Origin: Anthoceros angustus
Taxonomy: Eukaryota > Streptophyta > Anthocerotopsida > Anthocerotales > Anthocerotaceae
DNA length: 64,000 nucleotides
Assembly (NCBI GenBank): GCA_010909165.1
Contig: MU008163.1
Coordinates: 682,001 to 746,000 of the forward strand
Direction: 5' to 3'
This document shows positions 1 through 11,040 of this stretch, one piece after another. A program made the position numbers and the translations under genes. The notes under the pieces are model-generated. The model was not told the DNA's origin. It did not search any database and was given only the letters and a program-made list of their open reading frames with translations. Position 1 is the stretch's first letter. Every line of letters starts with the position of its first letter.

Positions 1-2290
1 TAAGGGAGGAGCCAGGGCGGAGAGGAGACCAACGCAAGAAGGCCCGAGGAGTTAGTAGCAACATTGGTGGGATGGGGAAGATTCTTTGAAGACATGCTAT
101 GATAGGTATGGACAAACCAAACAAAGAAGGAAGGAGCCGGGGTCCGAGGAACTGAGGAGTCGGGACGAAGGAGTGGCGCCAAAGGTAGAAGGTGGCGCAG
201 AGCAAGGAGGGGAAAGCCCACCCTCCGGGGGTCAACCTACCACGGTGGGTGACCACCACCATGGTAGTCACCGCACTACCGGTAGTCCGCCGACTACCGC
301 GGTAGGTGTGAAGATGGAGAGGAAGGGAAGGAGCCGGGGTCCGAGGAACTGAGGAGTCGAGGAAGGAGCCGGGGTCCGGTAGTATACCCCGGAGGAGCTG
401 GGGTGGTGGGAGAGACAACCCCACCGGAGGAGACTAAGGACGGGTCCACCGAGGAAGGGGAGGGTGAGAAGTTCCCTCGCGGATAAGGGAGGAGGAGGAG
501 GAGGAGACCAACGCAAGAAGGCCCGGAGTTAGTAGCAACATTGGTGAATGGGGAAGATTCTTTGAAGACATGCTCTGATAGGTATGGACAAACCAAACAA
601 AGAAGGAAGGAGCAAAGAGGAACTCACCCGAGACATCACCGATGGAGAGGAAGGAGAAGGAGCGCCGTGAGCGCCAAAGGTAGAAGGTGGCGCAGAGCAA
701 GGAGGGGAAAGCCCACCTCCGGGGGTCAACCTACCACGGTGGGTGACCACCACCAGTCCGCTGACACGTAGTCCGCTGACTACCGGTAGGGCAGTGCCCG
801 TGGGCGGAGGAAGGTGGGGAGTCGCCGAGGCCTGGCCGAGGATGAAGGAGCCGGGGTCCGTAGTATACCCCGGAGGAGCTGGGGTGGTGGGAGAGACAAC
901 CCCACCGAGGAGACTAAGGACGGGTCCCACCGAGGAAGGGGAGGGTGAGAAGTTCCTCACCCCACGATAAGGGAGGAGCCGGGCCCGAGAGGAGACCAAC
1001 GCAAGAAGGCCCGGAGTTAGTAGCAACATTGGTGAATGGGGAAGATTCTTTGAAGACATGCTCTGATAGGTATGGACAAACCAAACAAAGAAGGAAGGAG
1101 CGAGGAACTGAGGAGTCGGGAGGCGAGCGCCAAAGGTAGAAGGTGGCGCAGAGCAAGGAGGGGGAAAGCCCACCTCCTGGGGGGTCAACCTACCACGGTG
1201 GGTGACCAGCCTACCACGGTAGTCCGCTGACTACCGGTAGTCCGCCGACTACCGCGGTAGGTGTGAAGATGGAGAAAAAGGCGCCTAGGTGCGCGGGAGG
1301 CCTGGCCGAGGATGAAGGAGCCGGGGGGTTCCGTAGTATACCCCGGAGGAGCTGGGGTGGTGGGAGAGACAACCCCACCGGAGGAGACTAAGGACGGGTC
1401 CGACCTGGCCGAGGAAGGGGAGGGTGAGAAGATCCCACGAGGAAGGGAGGAGCCAGGGAGAGGAGACCAACGCAAGAAGGCCCGGAGTTAGTAGCAACAT
1501 TGGTCGAATGGGGAAGATTCTTTGAAGACATGCTATGATAGGTATGGACAAACCAAACAAAGAAGGAAGGAGCAAAGAGGAACTCACCCGAGACATCACC
1601 GATGGAGAGGAAGGAGAAGGAGGAGGACATTGGGTCCTCATGATGATGACAGGGAGTCAGTGCAGCCAGAGGCCTCCGATTTTGATGAGGCCATCAAATG
1701 GACTCGAGGAACTGAGGAGTCGAGAAGGAGGAAGTCGCCGTGAGCGCCAAAGGTAGAAGGTGGCGCAGAGCAAGGAGGGGGAAAGCCCACCTCCGGGGGT
1801 CAACCTACCACGGTGGGTGACCACCACCAGTCCGCTGACACGTAGTCCGCTGACTACCGGTAGGGCAGTGCCCGTGGGCGGAGGAAGGGGAGGGTGAGAA
1901 GGAGGAAGTCGCCGAGGCTGGCCGAGGATGAAGGAGCCGGGGTCCGTAGTATACCCCGGAGGAGCTGGGGTGGTGGGAGAGACAACCCCACCGAGGAGAC
2001 TAAGGACGGGTCCCACCGAGGAAGGGGAGGGTGAGAAGTTCCTCACCCCACGATAAGGGAGGAGCCGGGCCCGAGAGGAGACCAACGCAAGAAGGCCCGG
2101 AGTTAGTAGCAACATTGGTGAATGGGGAAGATTCTTTGAAGACATGCTCTGATAGGTATGGACAAACCAAACAAAGAAGGAAGGAGCAAAGAGGAACTCA
2201 CCCGAGACATCACCGATGGAGAGGAAGGAGAAGGAGATAGGCGACTACCATGGTAGTCACTACCGGTAGTCCGCCGACTACCGCGTAGGG
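1..2290 (+). repeat. Tandem array of five ~480-base units, 3' internal part of an LTR element
   Basis: An anchor starting GAGACCAACGCAAGAAGG recurs near 24, 503, 991, 1463 and 2077, then again near 3164 and 26,552. Each unit carries a purine-rich stretch, a conserved block ending in GGTATGGACAAACCAAACAA, and in most units a cluster of short palindromes. The fourth unit holds an extra insert (about 1619-1710) that matches 26,013-26,105, which is the end of the coiled-coil ORF next to the 3' LTR. This makes the region the 3' interior of a copy of the same element, sitting upstream of an LTR. No reading frame survives, and the long Ser/Pro-rich minus-strand frames are shadows of GA-rich DNA. Confidence 0.8.
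237..304. repeat. Cluster of short palindromes of the form CTACC(N0-2)GGTAG
   Basis: Four back-to-back palindrome-like words with variable centres occur here: ACCACGGT, ACCATGGT, ACCGGT and ACCGCGGT, each flanked by CT/AG, spaced roughly 15-19 bases apart. Equivalent clusters lie at about 1188-1262, 1803-1865, 2242-2290 and 3333-3378, and in the 22-27 kb and 60.7-61.3 kb regions. In some frames the clusters encode short T-M-V-G or V-V-G runs. Function unknown. Confidence 0.8.
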
Positions 2291-3150
2291 TGCGATGAAC
2301 GGGCGCGACCAGCGGCGGAAGCCGGAGAAAAAGGCGCCTAGGTGCGCGGAGGGGCGCGATGGAAGATAACAGACTTTAGGCGCCGCCCGGAGATGGAGGA
2401 AGGGCAGATGGTACTTGCCCCACACATTAAGGCGACAAGATCCGGGAAGGGCAAGATTGTACTTGCCCCACATTAAGGCGACAAGATCCGGGAAGGGGCA
2501 AGAGCAAAAGGAGGCGAGGGAGCCAATCCCCAAGGGCCATGTCACCACCCCAGAGATAAGACTAAGAATGGTCAATGACCATAAATGAGCTTTGGGGAAC
2601 GGAAGGATAGGTGGTGTAGACATCCTTCAAGGATGGTCTTAGGTGAAGTTACTAGAATAGAATTTACCAAGGATCGGACAATAGACTTAGGTGCCGACAT
2701 TAAATGTCATGTAGGAAATAATAGAAATTGGAAAAGGTGACTGCAGAGGGTCACCTAGGGAGGTTGTATGTGGAAGGCCTCCTATAAGAGGAGGAGGATT
2801 TCACAAAGTAAAGTATCATGTCTTGCGCTTCCACGCTCATCGAGTCCTTTGCCATTACAGAGGAATTTCGTGCCTGTGAGCCAACAGTCGTAGAGAGGAA
2901 GTCGCGGTGGTCGGAGTGCTTGGTGGAGGACTTGCTCACGCAAGTGCCTAAACGAGTTGCTCCCTTGTGAATGGTTGCTGTGAAATTGCTTTGCTTTGGG
3001 TGTGTGGCAAATGCCCAGAACTCTCGGCTTGAGGGTAGACTACAGGAAAGACTCCACGGAGGTTCTCATTGTCGTGTCAAACTCATAGCAACCGCCCAAG
3101 GAAGAACTTCTGGTGGAGGCGGACCCAGGCGGTTGTGCCGTAAGGGCGAG
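2290..3150 (+). repeat. Truncated LTR copy of the Tat-like element
   Basis: This segment matches 3372-4170 and 26,766-27,590 in order, including the GTGCGATGAACGGGCG start region, a dyad at 2736-2755 and a TATA box at 2783-2788. It breaks off at about 3150 and jumps back to the 480-base internal repeat instead of continuing to the LTR end seen at 4792. A solo or recombined LTR fragment is the simplest reading. Confidence 0.7.
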
Positions 3151-3329
3151 TCGAAACCCGAGAGGAGACCAACGCAAGAAGGCCCGGAGTTAGTAGCAAC
3201 ATTGGTGAATGGGGAAGATTCTTTGAAGACATGCTATGATAGGTATGGACAAACCAAACAAAGAAGGAAGGAGCAAAGAGGAACTCACCCAGACATCACC
3301 GATGGAGAGGAAGGAGAAGAAGGAGATAG

Positions 3330-3378
3330 GTACTACCATGGTAGTCACTACCGTAGTCCGCCGACTACCGCGTAGGGT
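3330..3378. repeat. Palindrome cluster next to the LTR
   Basis: Two CTACC/GGTAG palindromes with ATGG and GTAGT centres, followed by a decayed third, lie directly before the LTR-like sequence. The same arrangement is present at 2242-2290 and 26,712-26,768, so the cluster marks the junction between the internal 3' end and the LTR. Confidence 0.7.
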
Positions 3379-3780
3379 GCGATGAACGGGCGCGACCAGC
3401 GGCGGAAGCCGGAGAAAAAGGCGCCTAGGTGCGCGGAGGGGCGCGATCGATGGAAGATAACAGATTTAGGCGCCGCCTGCGAGATGGAGGAAGGGCAGAT
3501 GGTACTTGCCCCACACATTAAGGCGACAAGATCCGGGAAGGGACAGAGCAAAAGGAGGGCGAGGGAGCCAATCAAGGGCCATGTCACCACCCCAAATGAG
3601 AAGACTAAGAATGGTCAATGACCATAAATGAGCTTTGGGGAACGGAAGGATAGGTGGTGTAGACCGACATCCTTCAAGGATGGTCTTAGGTGAAGTTACT
3701 AGAATAGAATTTACCAAGGATCGCATAATAGATTAGGTGCCGACATTAAATGTCATGTAGGAAATAATAGAATTGGAAAA

Positions 3781-3801
3781 GGTGACCCGCAGAGGGTCAC
3801 C
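3781..3801. promoter_or_regulatory. Conserved dyad GGTGACC...GGTCACC upstream of LTR TATA box
   Basis: A near-perfect inverted repeat with a short GCAGAG-type centre sits about 30 bases before the TATA box. It is kept in all three LTR copies (2736-2755, 3781-3801, 27,156-27,177) although the centre varies. Position and symmetry suggest a transcription-factor site; no factor can be named. Confidence 0.45.
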
Positions 3802-3829
3802 CAAGGGAGGTTGTATGTGGAAGGCCTCC

Positions 3830-3835
3830 TATAAG
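3830..3835 (+). promoter_or_regulatory. LTR TATA box
   Basis: CTCCTATAAGAGGAGG is identical in three LTR copies (TATAAG at 2783, 3830 and 27,206). It is the only clear TATA-like word in the LTR and would start the U3/R transcript on the + strand, in the direction of gag and pol. Confidence 0.6.
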
Positions 3836-4796
3836 AGGAGGAGGATTTCACAAAGTAAAGTATCATGTCTTGCGCCCACGCCATCGAGTCCTTTGCCATT
3901 ACAGAGGAATTTCGTGCTGTGAGCCAACATGTAGAGAGGAAGTCATGTGGTGAGTGTTGGTGGAGGACTTGCTGCAAGTGCCTAAACGAGTTGCTCCCTT
4001 GTGAATGGTTGCTGTGAAATTGCTTTGCTTTGGGTGTGTGGCAAATGCCCAGAACTCGGCTTGAGGGTAGACTACAGGAAAGACTCGGAGGTTCTCACGT
4101 GTCAAACTCATAGCAACCGCCCAAGGAAGAACTTGCTGGTGGAGGCGGACCCTGTGCGCCAGCCGTAAGGGCGAGTCGAAACCAAGAAGCCCGAATCGAG
4201 GTTAGAATAGGAGGAAGAGGATGAGGAGATGAGAAGATGAGTAGAGGATTAGAGGTGTAGGTGTTAGTGGAAGGCCACAGGCAGAGCCTAAGGGACGAAT
4301 CCCAAATCTGCAAGTAAAAGAGCGCTCCCTGAGTGGAGAAGTTTGGTCTTAGAAGTAGGGACGAAATCGCGGTGTGAACAGGGGGTCCCTGGGCGCCCGT
4401 GGTAGGCTCCTTGCTGCTGAGGCAGGACCTGCAATTGTGTTGTGTCGTTGTAGGTCGAAGTTTGGTCTTAGAAGTAGGGACGAAATCGCGGTGTGAACCA
4501 GGGGGTCCCTGGGCGCCCGTGGTAGGCTCCTTTGAGGCGGACCGCAATTGTTTTGTCGTTGTGGGTCGAGGTTGGCGATTTTCAAGCGGTGCAAGTGGTG
4601 CACTGTGAGAGGGAGAGTAGAGGCGCCTTGCTTGTTTAGAAGGTCGAGAAGTGTGTCAGCAGTAGCGACGGGCATCACAAGACCTCGAACTTTCACACAA
4701 GTCTCATGGGACGAAACCCAACGTCTGAGCGACAGTGGGATAAGTGTGGCCGCTATAGTGGGAGGACCGGGAGTGCCCTTCTCCCTACCACATTTT

Positions 4797-4815
4797 TGGC
4801 GCTGTCGGGACTTGT
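4797..4815 (+). other. Primer-binding-site-like sequence (tRNA-Asp-like)
   Basis: TGGCGCTGTCGGGACTTG follows the LTR end after a short T run. Plant Tat/Athila/Ogre elements typically use the tRNA-Asp site TGGCGCCGTTGCCGGGG. The window sequence resembles it with short gaps (TGGCGC...TGTCGGGA). Position directly after the LTR is the stronger evidence. Confidence 0.5.
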
Positions 4816-5229
4816 TGTTGAAGTTTGAAGTTTTGTGGTTTCCATCGCTAGCATGTTTTCAAAGGGACCGAGAGTCGACCATAGGGGTGAGAAGAAGGAA
4901 TTTCACGCCTAAGTGTCATAGGGGTGAATGGTTGAGACACTAAACGGGTGTGATTTGCTTCCTTAACACCGTGGGTTGGAGGACATGAGGATGGTTGCGA
5001 TGTCGATAGGGGTCGATCTCGGGAGATACACGGAAGGTCACCACCGCGAGAGATTTCTGAGCTTACGAAGAAACCGCTAAGGGAAGAGACCGCTACCGCC
5101 ACTCGTGGGCAGGAGGAAGTAGAGACACGAGGAAGTCGCCGTGACGAGGAAGGACCGAGAAGGTCGAGAAGAAGGGAGAAGGAGGAAGAAGAGGCGGAGA
5201 TCACCGGCCGAGAGGAAGGAGGTCGTGGA

Positions 5230-5684
5230 GAAGAGTGGTCTTAGAAGTAGGGACGAAATCGCGGTGAACTGGGGGTCCTCGGCGCCCGTGGTAGGCTCCT
5301 CACGAGGCGGGACCGCAATTGTGTTGTGTCGTAGGTCAAGTTTGGTCTTAGAAGTAGGGACGAATCGCGGTGTGAACTGGGGGTCCTGGCGCCCGTGGTA
5401 GGCTCACGAGGCGACCCGCAATTGTTTTGTGTCGTTGTGGGTCGAGGTTGGCGATTTTCAAGCGGTGCAAGTGGTGCAGAGAGGGAGAGTAGAGGCGCCT
5501 TGCTTGTTTAGAAGGTCGAGAAGTGTGTCAGCAGTAGCGACGGCATCACAAGGCCTCGAACTTTCACACAAGTCTCATGGGACGAAACCCAACGACGGGC
5601 GACAGGGATAAGTGTGCTTATAGTGGGAGGACCGGGAGTGCCCCTGATTCTCCCTACCACATTTTTGGCGCTGTCGGGACTTGT
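5230..5684 (+). repeat. Second copy of the LTR 3' end plus primer-binding-like site
   Basis: The last part of the LTR (from TGGTCTTAGAAGTAGGGACG) is repeated, ending ...CTACCACA at 5661 with the TGGCGCTGTCGGGA site at 5666. The offset from the first copy is about 870 bases, and the leader that follows (4860-5160) is also repeated at 5730-6060. This is a tandem duplication covering the LTR/leader junction. Confidence 0.7.
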
Positions 5685-6059
5685 TGTTGAAAGGTTGAAG
5701 TTTTGTGGTTTCCATCGCTAGGGTATGTTTTGAGAAGGGACCGAGAGTCACCATAGGGGTGAGAAGAAGGAATTTCACGCCGCCGGGTGTCATAGGGGTG
5801 AATGGTTGAGACACTAGAGGGTGTGATTTGCTTCCTCTTAACACCGTGGGTTGGAGGACATGAGGATGGTTGCGATGTCGATAGGGGTCGATCTCGGGAG
5901 ATACACGGAAGGTCACCACCGCCACCGCAGAGATTTACGAGCTTACGAAGAAACCGCTAAGGGAAGAGACCGCCACCGCCGCCACTCGTGGGCAGCGGGA
6001 GGAAGTAGAGACACGAGGAAGTCGCCGTGACGAGGAAGGAGGTCGAGAAGAAGGGAGAA

Positions 6060-7910
6060 GGGAGAAGGAGGAAGAAGAGGCGAGATCACCGGCGAGAGGA
6101 AGGAGGTCGAGAAGAGAAGCGGTGTCCGTGACGAGGAAGGGCCGCCTCCGAGCACGAGTTGCTCACAACCGCCGCGAACGCCCGCGACGCTTTGCTTCTC
6201 AAAGCGGTGGCACCACCTCATCTTCCAAATGTGCACCCGAGAGGAAGGAGGTCGTGAGCGGGAGTTTCGTGCTTGGTCGGAGGATTTGGCGAACGACTCG
6301 ATCGAATCGCCGATCGATTGATCTTTGGGACGGACTAGAGGGAGGTCGCTACTCCTTCGGTAGAAGATTTTCGTGCTCAAGGATCCCGATTTGTTTCGTT
6401 ACCCCGGCGAGAGGAGTGTTGGTCCAGTGGACACTCGAGAGCAACATGAGTGGAGTTGGTGGAGGAGGAGGACCGCCCAACTTCATAGTCGCCAAAGAAT
6501 ACGCCAAATTCGGCGAGAAGAAAAGGGAGATGATGCGAGGCGCTTGTAAGAACTTTGAGCACGTCTCCCACGCAAATTTAGAGGATGGAGTCGCCGAGCG
6601 ATCGCATCTTCCGGACTGAGAGGGCATGCCCAATGGTATGGTCGCAATTCGGGCGACGGAGGTGCGGAACGACGATAGGGAGAAGGAGGAAGAAGAGGCG
6701 GAGATCACCGGCGAGAGGAAGGAGGTCGAGAAGAGAAGCGGTGTCCGTGACGAGGAAGGGCCGCCTCCTCCGAGCACGAGTTGCTCACAACCGCCGCGAA
6801 CGCCCGCGACGCTTTGCTTCTCAAAGCGGTGGCACCACCTCATCTTCCAAATGTGCACCCGAGAGGAAGGAGGTCGTGAGCGGGAGTTTCGTGCTTGGTC
6901 GGAGGATTTGGCGGAACGACTCGATCGAATCGCCGATCGATTGATCTTTGGGACGGACTAGAGGAGGTCGCTACTCCCTTCGGTAGAAGATTTTCGTGCT
7001 CAAGGATCCCGATTTGTTTCGTTACCCCGGCGAGAGGAGTGTTGGTCCAGTGGACACTCGACGAGCAACATGAGTGGAGTTGGTGGAGGAGGAGGACCGC
7101 CCAACTTCATAGTCGCCAAAGAATACGCCAAATTCGGCGAGAAGAAAAGGGAGATGATGCGAGGCGCTTGTAAGAACTTTGAGCACGTCTCCCACGCAAA
7201 TTTAGAGGATGGAGTCGCCGAGCGATCGCGATCTTCCGGATCGAGAGGGCATGCCCAATGGTATGGTCGCAATTCGGGCGACGGAGGTGCGGAACGACGA
7301 TAGGGAGAAGGAGGAAGAAGAGGCGGAGATCACCGGCGAGAGGAAGGAGGTCGAGAAGAGAAGCGGTGTCCGTGACGAGGAAGGGCCGCCTCCTCCGAGC
7401 ACGAGTTGCTCACAACCGCCGCGAACGCCCGCGACGCTTTGCTTCTCAAAGCGGTGGCACCACCTCATCTTCCAAATGTGCACCCGAGAGGAAGGAGGTC
7501 GTGAGCGGGAGTTTCGTGCTTGGTCGGAGGATTTGGCGGAACGACTCGATCGAATCGCCGATCGATTGATCTTTGGGACGGACTAGAGGAGGTCGCTACT
7601 CCCTTCGGTAGAAGATTTTCGTGCTCAAGGATCCCGATTTGTTTCGTTACCCCGGCGAGAGGAGTGTTGGTCCAGTGGACACTCGACGAGCAACATGAGT
7701 GGAGTTGGTGGAGGAGGAGGACCGCCAACTTCATAGTCGCCAAAGAATACGCCAAATTCGGCGAGAAGAAAAGGGAGATGATGCGAGGCGCTTGTAAGAA
7801 CTTTCGAGCACGCCTCCCACGCAAATTTAGAGGATGGAGTCGCCGAGCGATCGCATCTTCCGGACTGAGAGGGCATGCCCAACAGTGGTATGGTCGCACA
7901 TATAATTCGG
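6060..7910 (+). repeat. Triplicated ~620-base block carrying the gag N-terminus
   Basis: Three direct copies start near 6122, 6742 and 7366; the anchor GGGCCGCCTCC recurs with a period of about 620-624. Each copy contains an ATG (6447, 7070, 7694) beginning a glycine-rich M-S-G-V-G segment followed by a Lys/Glu-rich stretch. Copies differ by single-base or few-base indels: the third lacks a C after the glycine run and so shifts frame, while the second is open for 77 codons. Confidence 0.8.
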
Positions 7911-9300
7911 TGGCACCAACGGATTGGGAAGCTCTTAAGGCAGCCTTCTTGAATCGGTTCGAGGGCTCGCCACGCACACCACACTTGGCAAGTTGAGAAC
8001 CCTCCAAGGAAGAAACGAGTCGTTGTTCGATTATGTGGAGAGGTTTTATGGATATCTGGATCGGGTTCCGAAATGTGCACCCGAGAGGCCGGGAGATCCA
8101 CCCACCTCTGGGTACTCACAAGAACAAGCGTTGGATTGGTTTGTGAGTGGCTTGTCACGAAAATGGAGGTACACTGCAGGCGCTGAACGAAGACGTTGGC
8201 AGGGGCCCTCCGCTTAGCTGAGGAATGGGAGTCCGCTGAGCTGGGGAGAAGGAGGAAGAAGAGGCGAGTCATAAGAAGAGGAAAGGATCGAGGAGATCTA
8301 GCTCCTCGTCTTCCTCTACCTCCTCCAGCTCGCCGCCTCTTCCACATCGAAGTGAGGACTGAACTCGTGAAGGCTCCACATCGGATGAGGAATCGGAAGG
8401 CCTACGACGACGAATGAGGAAGGACCGGAGAAGGTCAAAAACGACAAGAGGAGGCGGAACGCATTGGAGAAGGAGAGGAAAGGGAAGACGGTCCGTCGGA
8501 TGGAGAAGGGAGAAACGTCTGCGGAGGAGGATTCGGACAAGTGGAGGCTTTGACCAAGCGGTTGACCGAGTTGGAGGTCAAGGCGTGAAGAATCAAGCTC
8601 CACGAAGATCTCCTTCGCCCGAGGCTTGGTGTATTGCTCGATCGTCATCAAACGGGACACACCAACCGAGAATGTATTCGCACCGCGACACGCGTAAATC
8701 ATGTGGAAACCGTTATGCCGGAGATTATTATGTGGAGAGGTTTTATGGATATCCGGATCGAGTTCAAATGTGCACCCGAGAGGCCGGAGATCCACCCACT
8801 GGGTACTCACAAGAACAAGCGTTGGATTGGTTTGTGAGTGGCTTGTCACGAAAATGGAGGTACACCGCAGCGAACGAAGACGTTAAGGGGCCTCCGCTTA
8901 GCCGAGGAATGGGAGTCCGCCGAGGGGAGGAGGAGGAAGAAGAGGCGAGTCATAAGAAGAGGAAAGGATCGAGGAGATCTAGCTCCTCGTCTTCCTCTAC
9001 CTCCTCTAGCTCGTCGCCCTCTTCCTCATCAGAAAGTGAGGACAGCGGAACTCAAGAAAGCTCCACATCGGATGAGGAATCGGAGAAGGCCTACGAACGA
9101 CGAATGAGGAAGGACCTGGAGAAGGTCAAAAAACGACAAGAGGAGGCGGAACGCGCATTGGAGAAGGAGAGGAAAGGGAAGACGGTCCGTCGGATGGAGA
9201 AGGGAGAAACGTCTGCAGGAGGGATTCGGACAAGTGGAGGCTTTGACCAAGATTGACCGAGTTGGAGGTCAAGGCGTGAAGAATCAAGCTCCACGAAGAT
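7694..9300 (+). pseudogene. gag capsid region of Tat-like Ty3/gypsy element, broken
   Basis: The capsid signature WYGRTYNSVAPTDWEALKAA (about 7890-7950) matches the retrotransposon gag family, in which W-x-x-L-x-x-x-F-x-x-R-F is diagnostic. The downstream segment reading SLFDYVERFYGYLDRV follows in another frame, and then ALDWFVSGLSRKWRYTA. The part from about 8031 is repeated from about 8727 (period near 696). A Glu/Lys/Ser-rich tail follows. Gag packages element RNA in cytoplasmic particles. At least four frame changes separate recognisable blocks, so no single product can be made from this sequence as given. Confidence 0.75.
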
Positions 9301-9579
9301 CTCCTCTCGCCGCAGCTTGGTGTATTGCTCGATCGTCATCAAACGGGACACACCAACCGAGAATGTATTCGCGGCACACGACACGCGTAAATCATGTGGA
9401 AACCGTTATGCCGGAGATTATTGGTACGTGGACGAGGCGCAGTGCAAGCGTCACCGAAGTCACCACCTCAATCAATGAGGGCGACTTACCAACCGACTAC
9501 ACCGCCCCTCAAGGTATGGCTCACGACCGACATCGCCGGACAATGGAGACCGATCCATCACGGCGATGGCAATTCCACG

Positions 9580-9725
9580 GTGGTGTTATAATTGCGAGGT
9601 CACTACTCAAACGAATGCCCAGAACCACGGAAGCAAGTAGGTTATGTACCCTTTTGCCAGGTATGTAAGGAATTGGGACATAAAATGGGGGACCCCAGAT
9701 GCACGGGGGTGACGCGAGTGACACC
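9580..9725 (+). pseudogene. gag nucleocapsid zinc knuckles (two CCHC-type)
   Basis: Two cysteine-rich knuckles can be read: C-Y-N-C followed, after a frame break, by GHYSNEC (about 9588-9630), and CQVCKELGHKMGDPRC (about 9655-9705). The second has six rather than four residues between His and the last Cys, a variant of C-x2-C-x4-H-x4-C. A third remnant, GHTNREC, lies near 8655 and again near 9350. These bind RNA in the gag product of Ty3/gypsy elements. Confidence 0.65.
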
Positions 9726-10207
9726 GCCCAGGAGGGGAGGAACGCATTGGAGAAGGAGGAAGAAGAGGCACGACCCAACACTGAAACCGCAATTACCGTG
9801 ACCACAACACCGGTGTTGAAGGTGGAAGCGGAGTACGATTCCCTCGAGGATTGATGTGACATCGGATCGTGGAGGAAGGATACGAGGAGAAATGAGCGGA
9901 TGAAAGGTTGATGGTGGCTGTGGTAACCACTGTGTCGGGCCGCGAGAAAGGACGGATCATGGAAAACGGCGATGAGGAAAGGAAACGGAGGAAGGTGAGG
10001 GATGACTCGCCGTGGCCTCCGGAGACGCGTGTTCAGCGCCGCGAGAAAGGACCGAGAAGGTCAAACGACAAGAGGAGGCGGAACGCATTGGAGAAGGAGT
10101 AGCCTTTTGGAAGGCAGACTACCTCGGCAGGGCGGGACGCAGAAGGACCAAAGGAGGGGGAGGAACGAACCGCGTTTCCTCCCGACATTAGTCGAGAAGT
10201 AGCGGCA

Positions 10208-10510
10208 ATGCTGGAAGATGAATTAAACAGGCTCACCCGATACGGGAAAGCAGGGGTCGCAGAGCCAGGAATCGTGGATCCACCGGGTATGGGAACCCAC
10301 CCGATAGGAGGGGTCATGGAATCAGAAACTTTACCAATAAGGTCGGAGTCGACCAGCGTCAGGGCTGCAAGCGGGGAGGAAACTTTGTCGGATAAAATCT
10401 CCAGTTTCGCTGACGCATTACTTGACCGCGAATTTGTGGTCACCGAGATGCTTGCGGTGAGTCCAAGATCCCGCAAAATTGTGAAGGAGGCGATCGTGGG
10501 AATCAAGTAG
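10208..10510 (+). pseudogene. Open reading frame between gag and protease, unrecognised
   Basis: A 100-codon open frame rich in Ser, Glu and Thr lies between the zinc knuckles and the protease. I recognise no domain. It probably belongs to the gag-protease linker of the same polyprotein, because it is co-linear and on the same strand. Confidence 0.35.
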
Positions 10511-10529
10511 GAGGGAGGGAGAAATCGGC

Positions 10530-10920
10530 GGAGGTAAATGTGGTCGAACTCTTGATTTAGGGGCACCCGAGATTGAGGTTGAGATTGCGGGTGTTTGGTG
10601 CCCGACGTGCCATTAGATTCGGATCGAGTCAACTTGATGACGGAGGAGACGGCTCATCAACTCGGATTCACCGAGTTTCACCCGCCCGAGTATTTTTACG
10701 GATGGCCGACTGCATAAGGAGAAAGCCACTGGGGTGAGGAACGTGCCCACAATTGGGGACTCACCTTCCATCTTACCTACATTGTGATGCGGGTTTATCT
10801 AGGCTATAAGGTTTTGATAGGTAGGCCTTGGTTGTATGGTACGCGTGTGTTTTGATTTTGGTCGAGTGGCATCACCTTCAAGTCCGAGATACGGACTGCG
10901 ATTGCTTTGTGTCATGGAGT
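10530..10920 (+). pseudogene. Aspartic protease domain of Tat-like element, broken
   Basis: The block VNLMTEETAHQLGF (about 10,627-10,670) and, in another frame, YKVLIGRPWLYGT (about 10,806-10,845) match the two halves of retroviral-type aspartic proteases of plant Ty3/gypsy elements. The active-site D-S/T-G should lie just before VNLM; here it reads L-D-S-D-R, consistent with loss of a few bases. The enzyme would cut the gag-pol polyprotein. Confidence 0.55.
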
Positions 10921-11040
10921 AAGGCTCCTTATGAGGGGAGTCTGCAACCACGGGGTACACCTCGTAGCACGGGGTAAGCTCCTGCAAAGGATCGAGCATA
11001 TCGGGGTCCCTCAGTCGAGGTCGCCGAAATAAAGAGTGAT

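Larger units (their letters stand above)
3372..4792 (+). repeat. Long terminal repeat, 5' copy (start approximate)
   Basis: About 1.4 kb is shared with 26,766-28,168. The 3' end is set by the terminal ...CTACCACA at 4792, followed four bases later by a primer-binding-site-like sequence, while the other copy has unrelated sequence after the same ...CTACCACA at 28,168. The left end is not resolved: a purine-rich tract ends near 3327 and homology between copies continues across it. A dyad and a TATA box lie mid-LTR. Small indels separate the copies. Confidence 0.72.

Noticed and set aside
529-2145. Long Ser/Pro/Leu-rich minus-strand open frames (for example 529-1188 and 1657-2145)
   Set aside because: They are complements of GA-rich tandem repeats; they recur in every repeat unit, contain no domain, and differ between copies by indels that change the frame.
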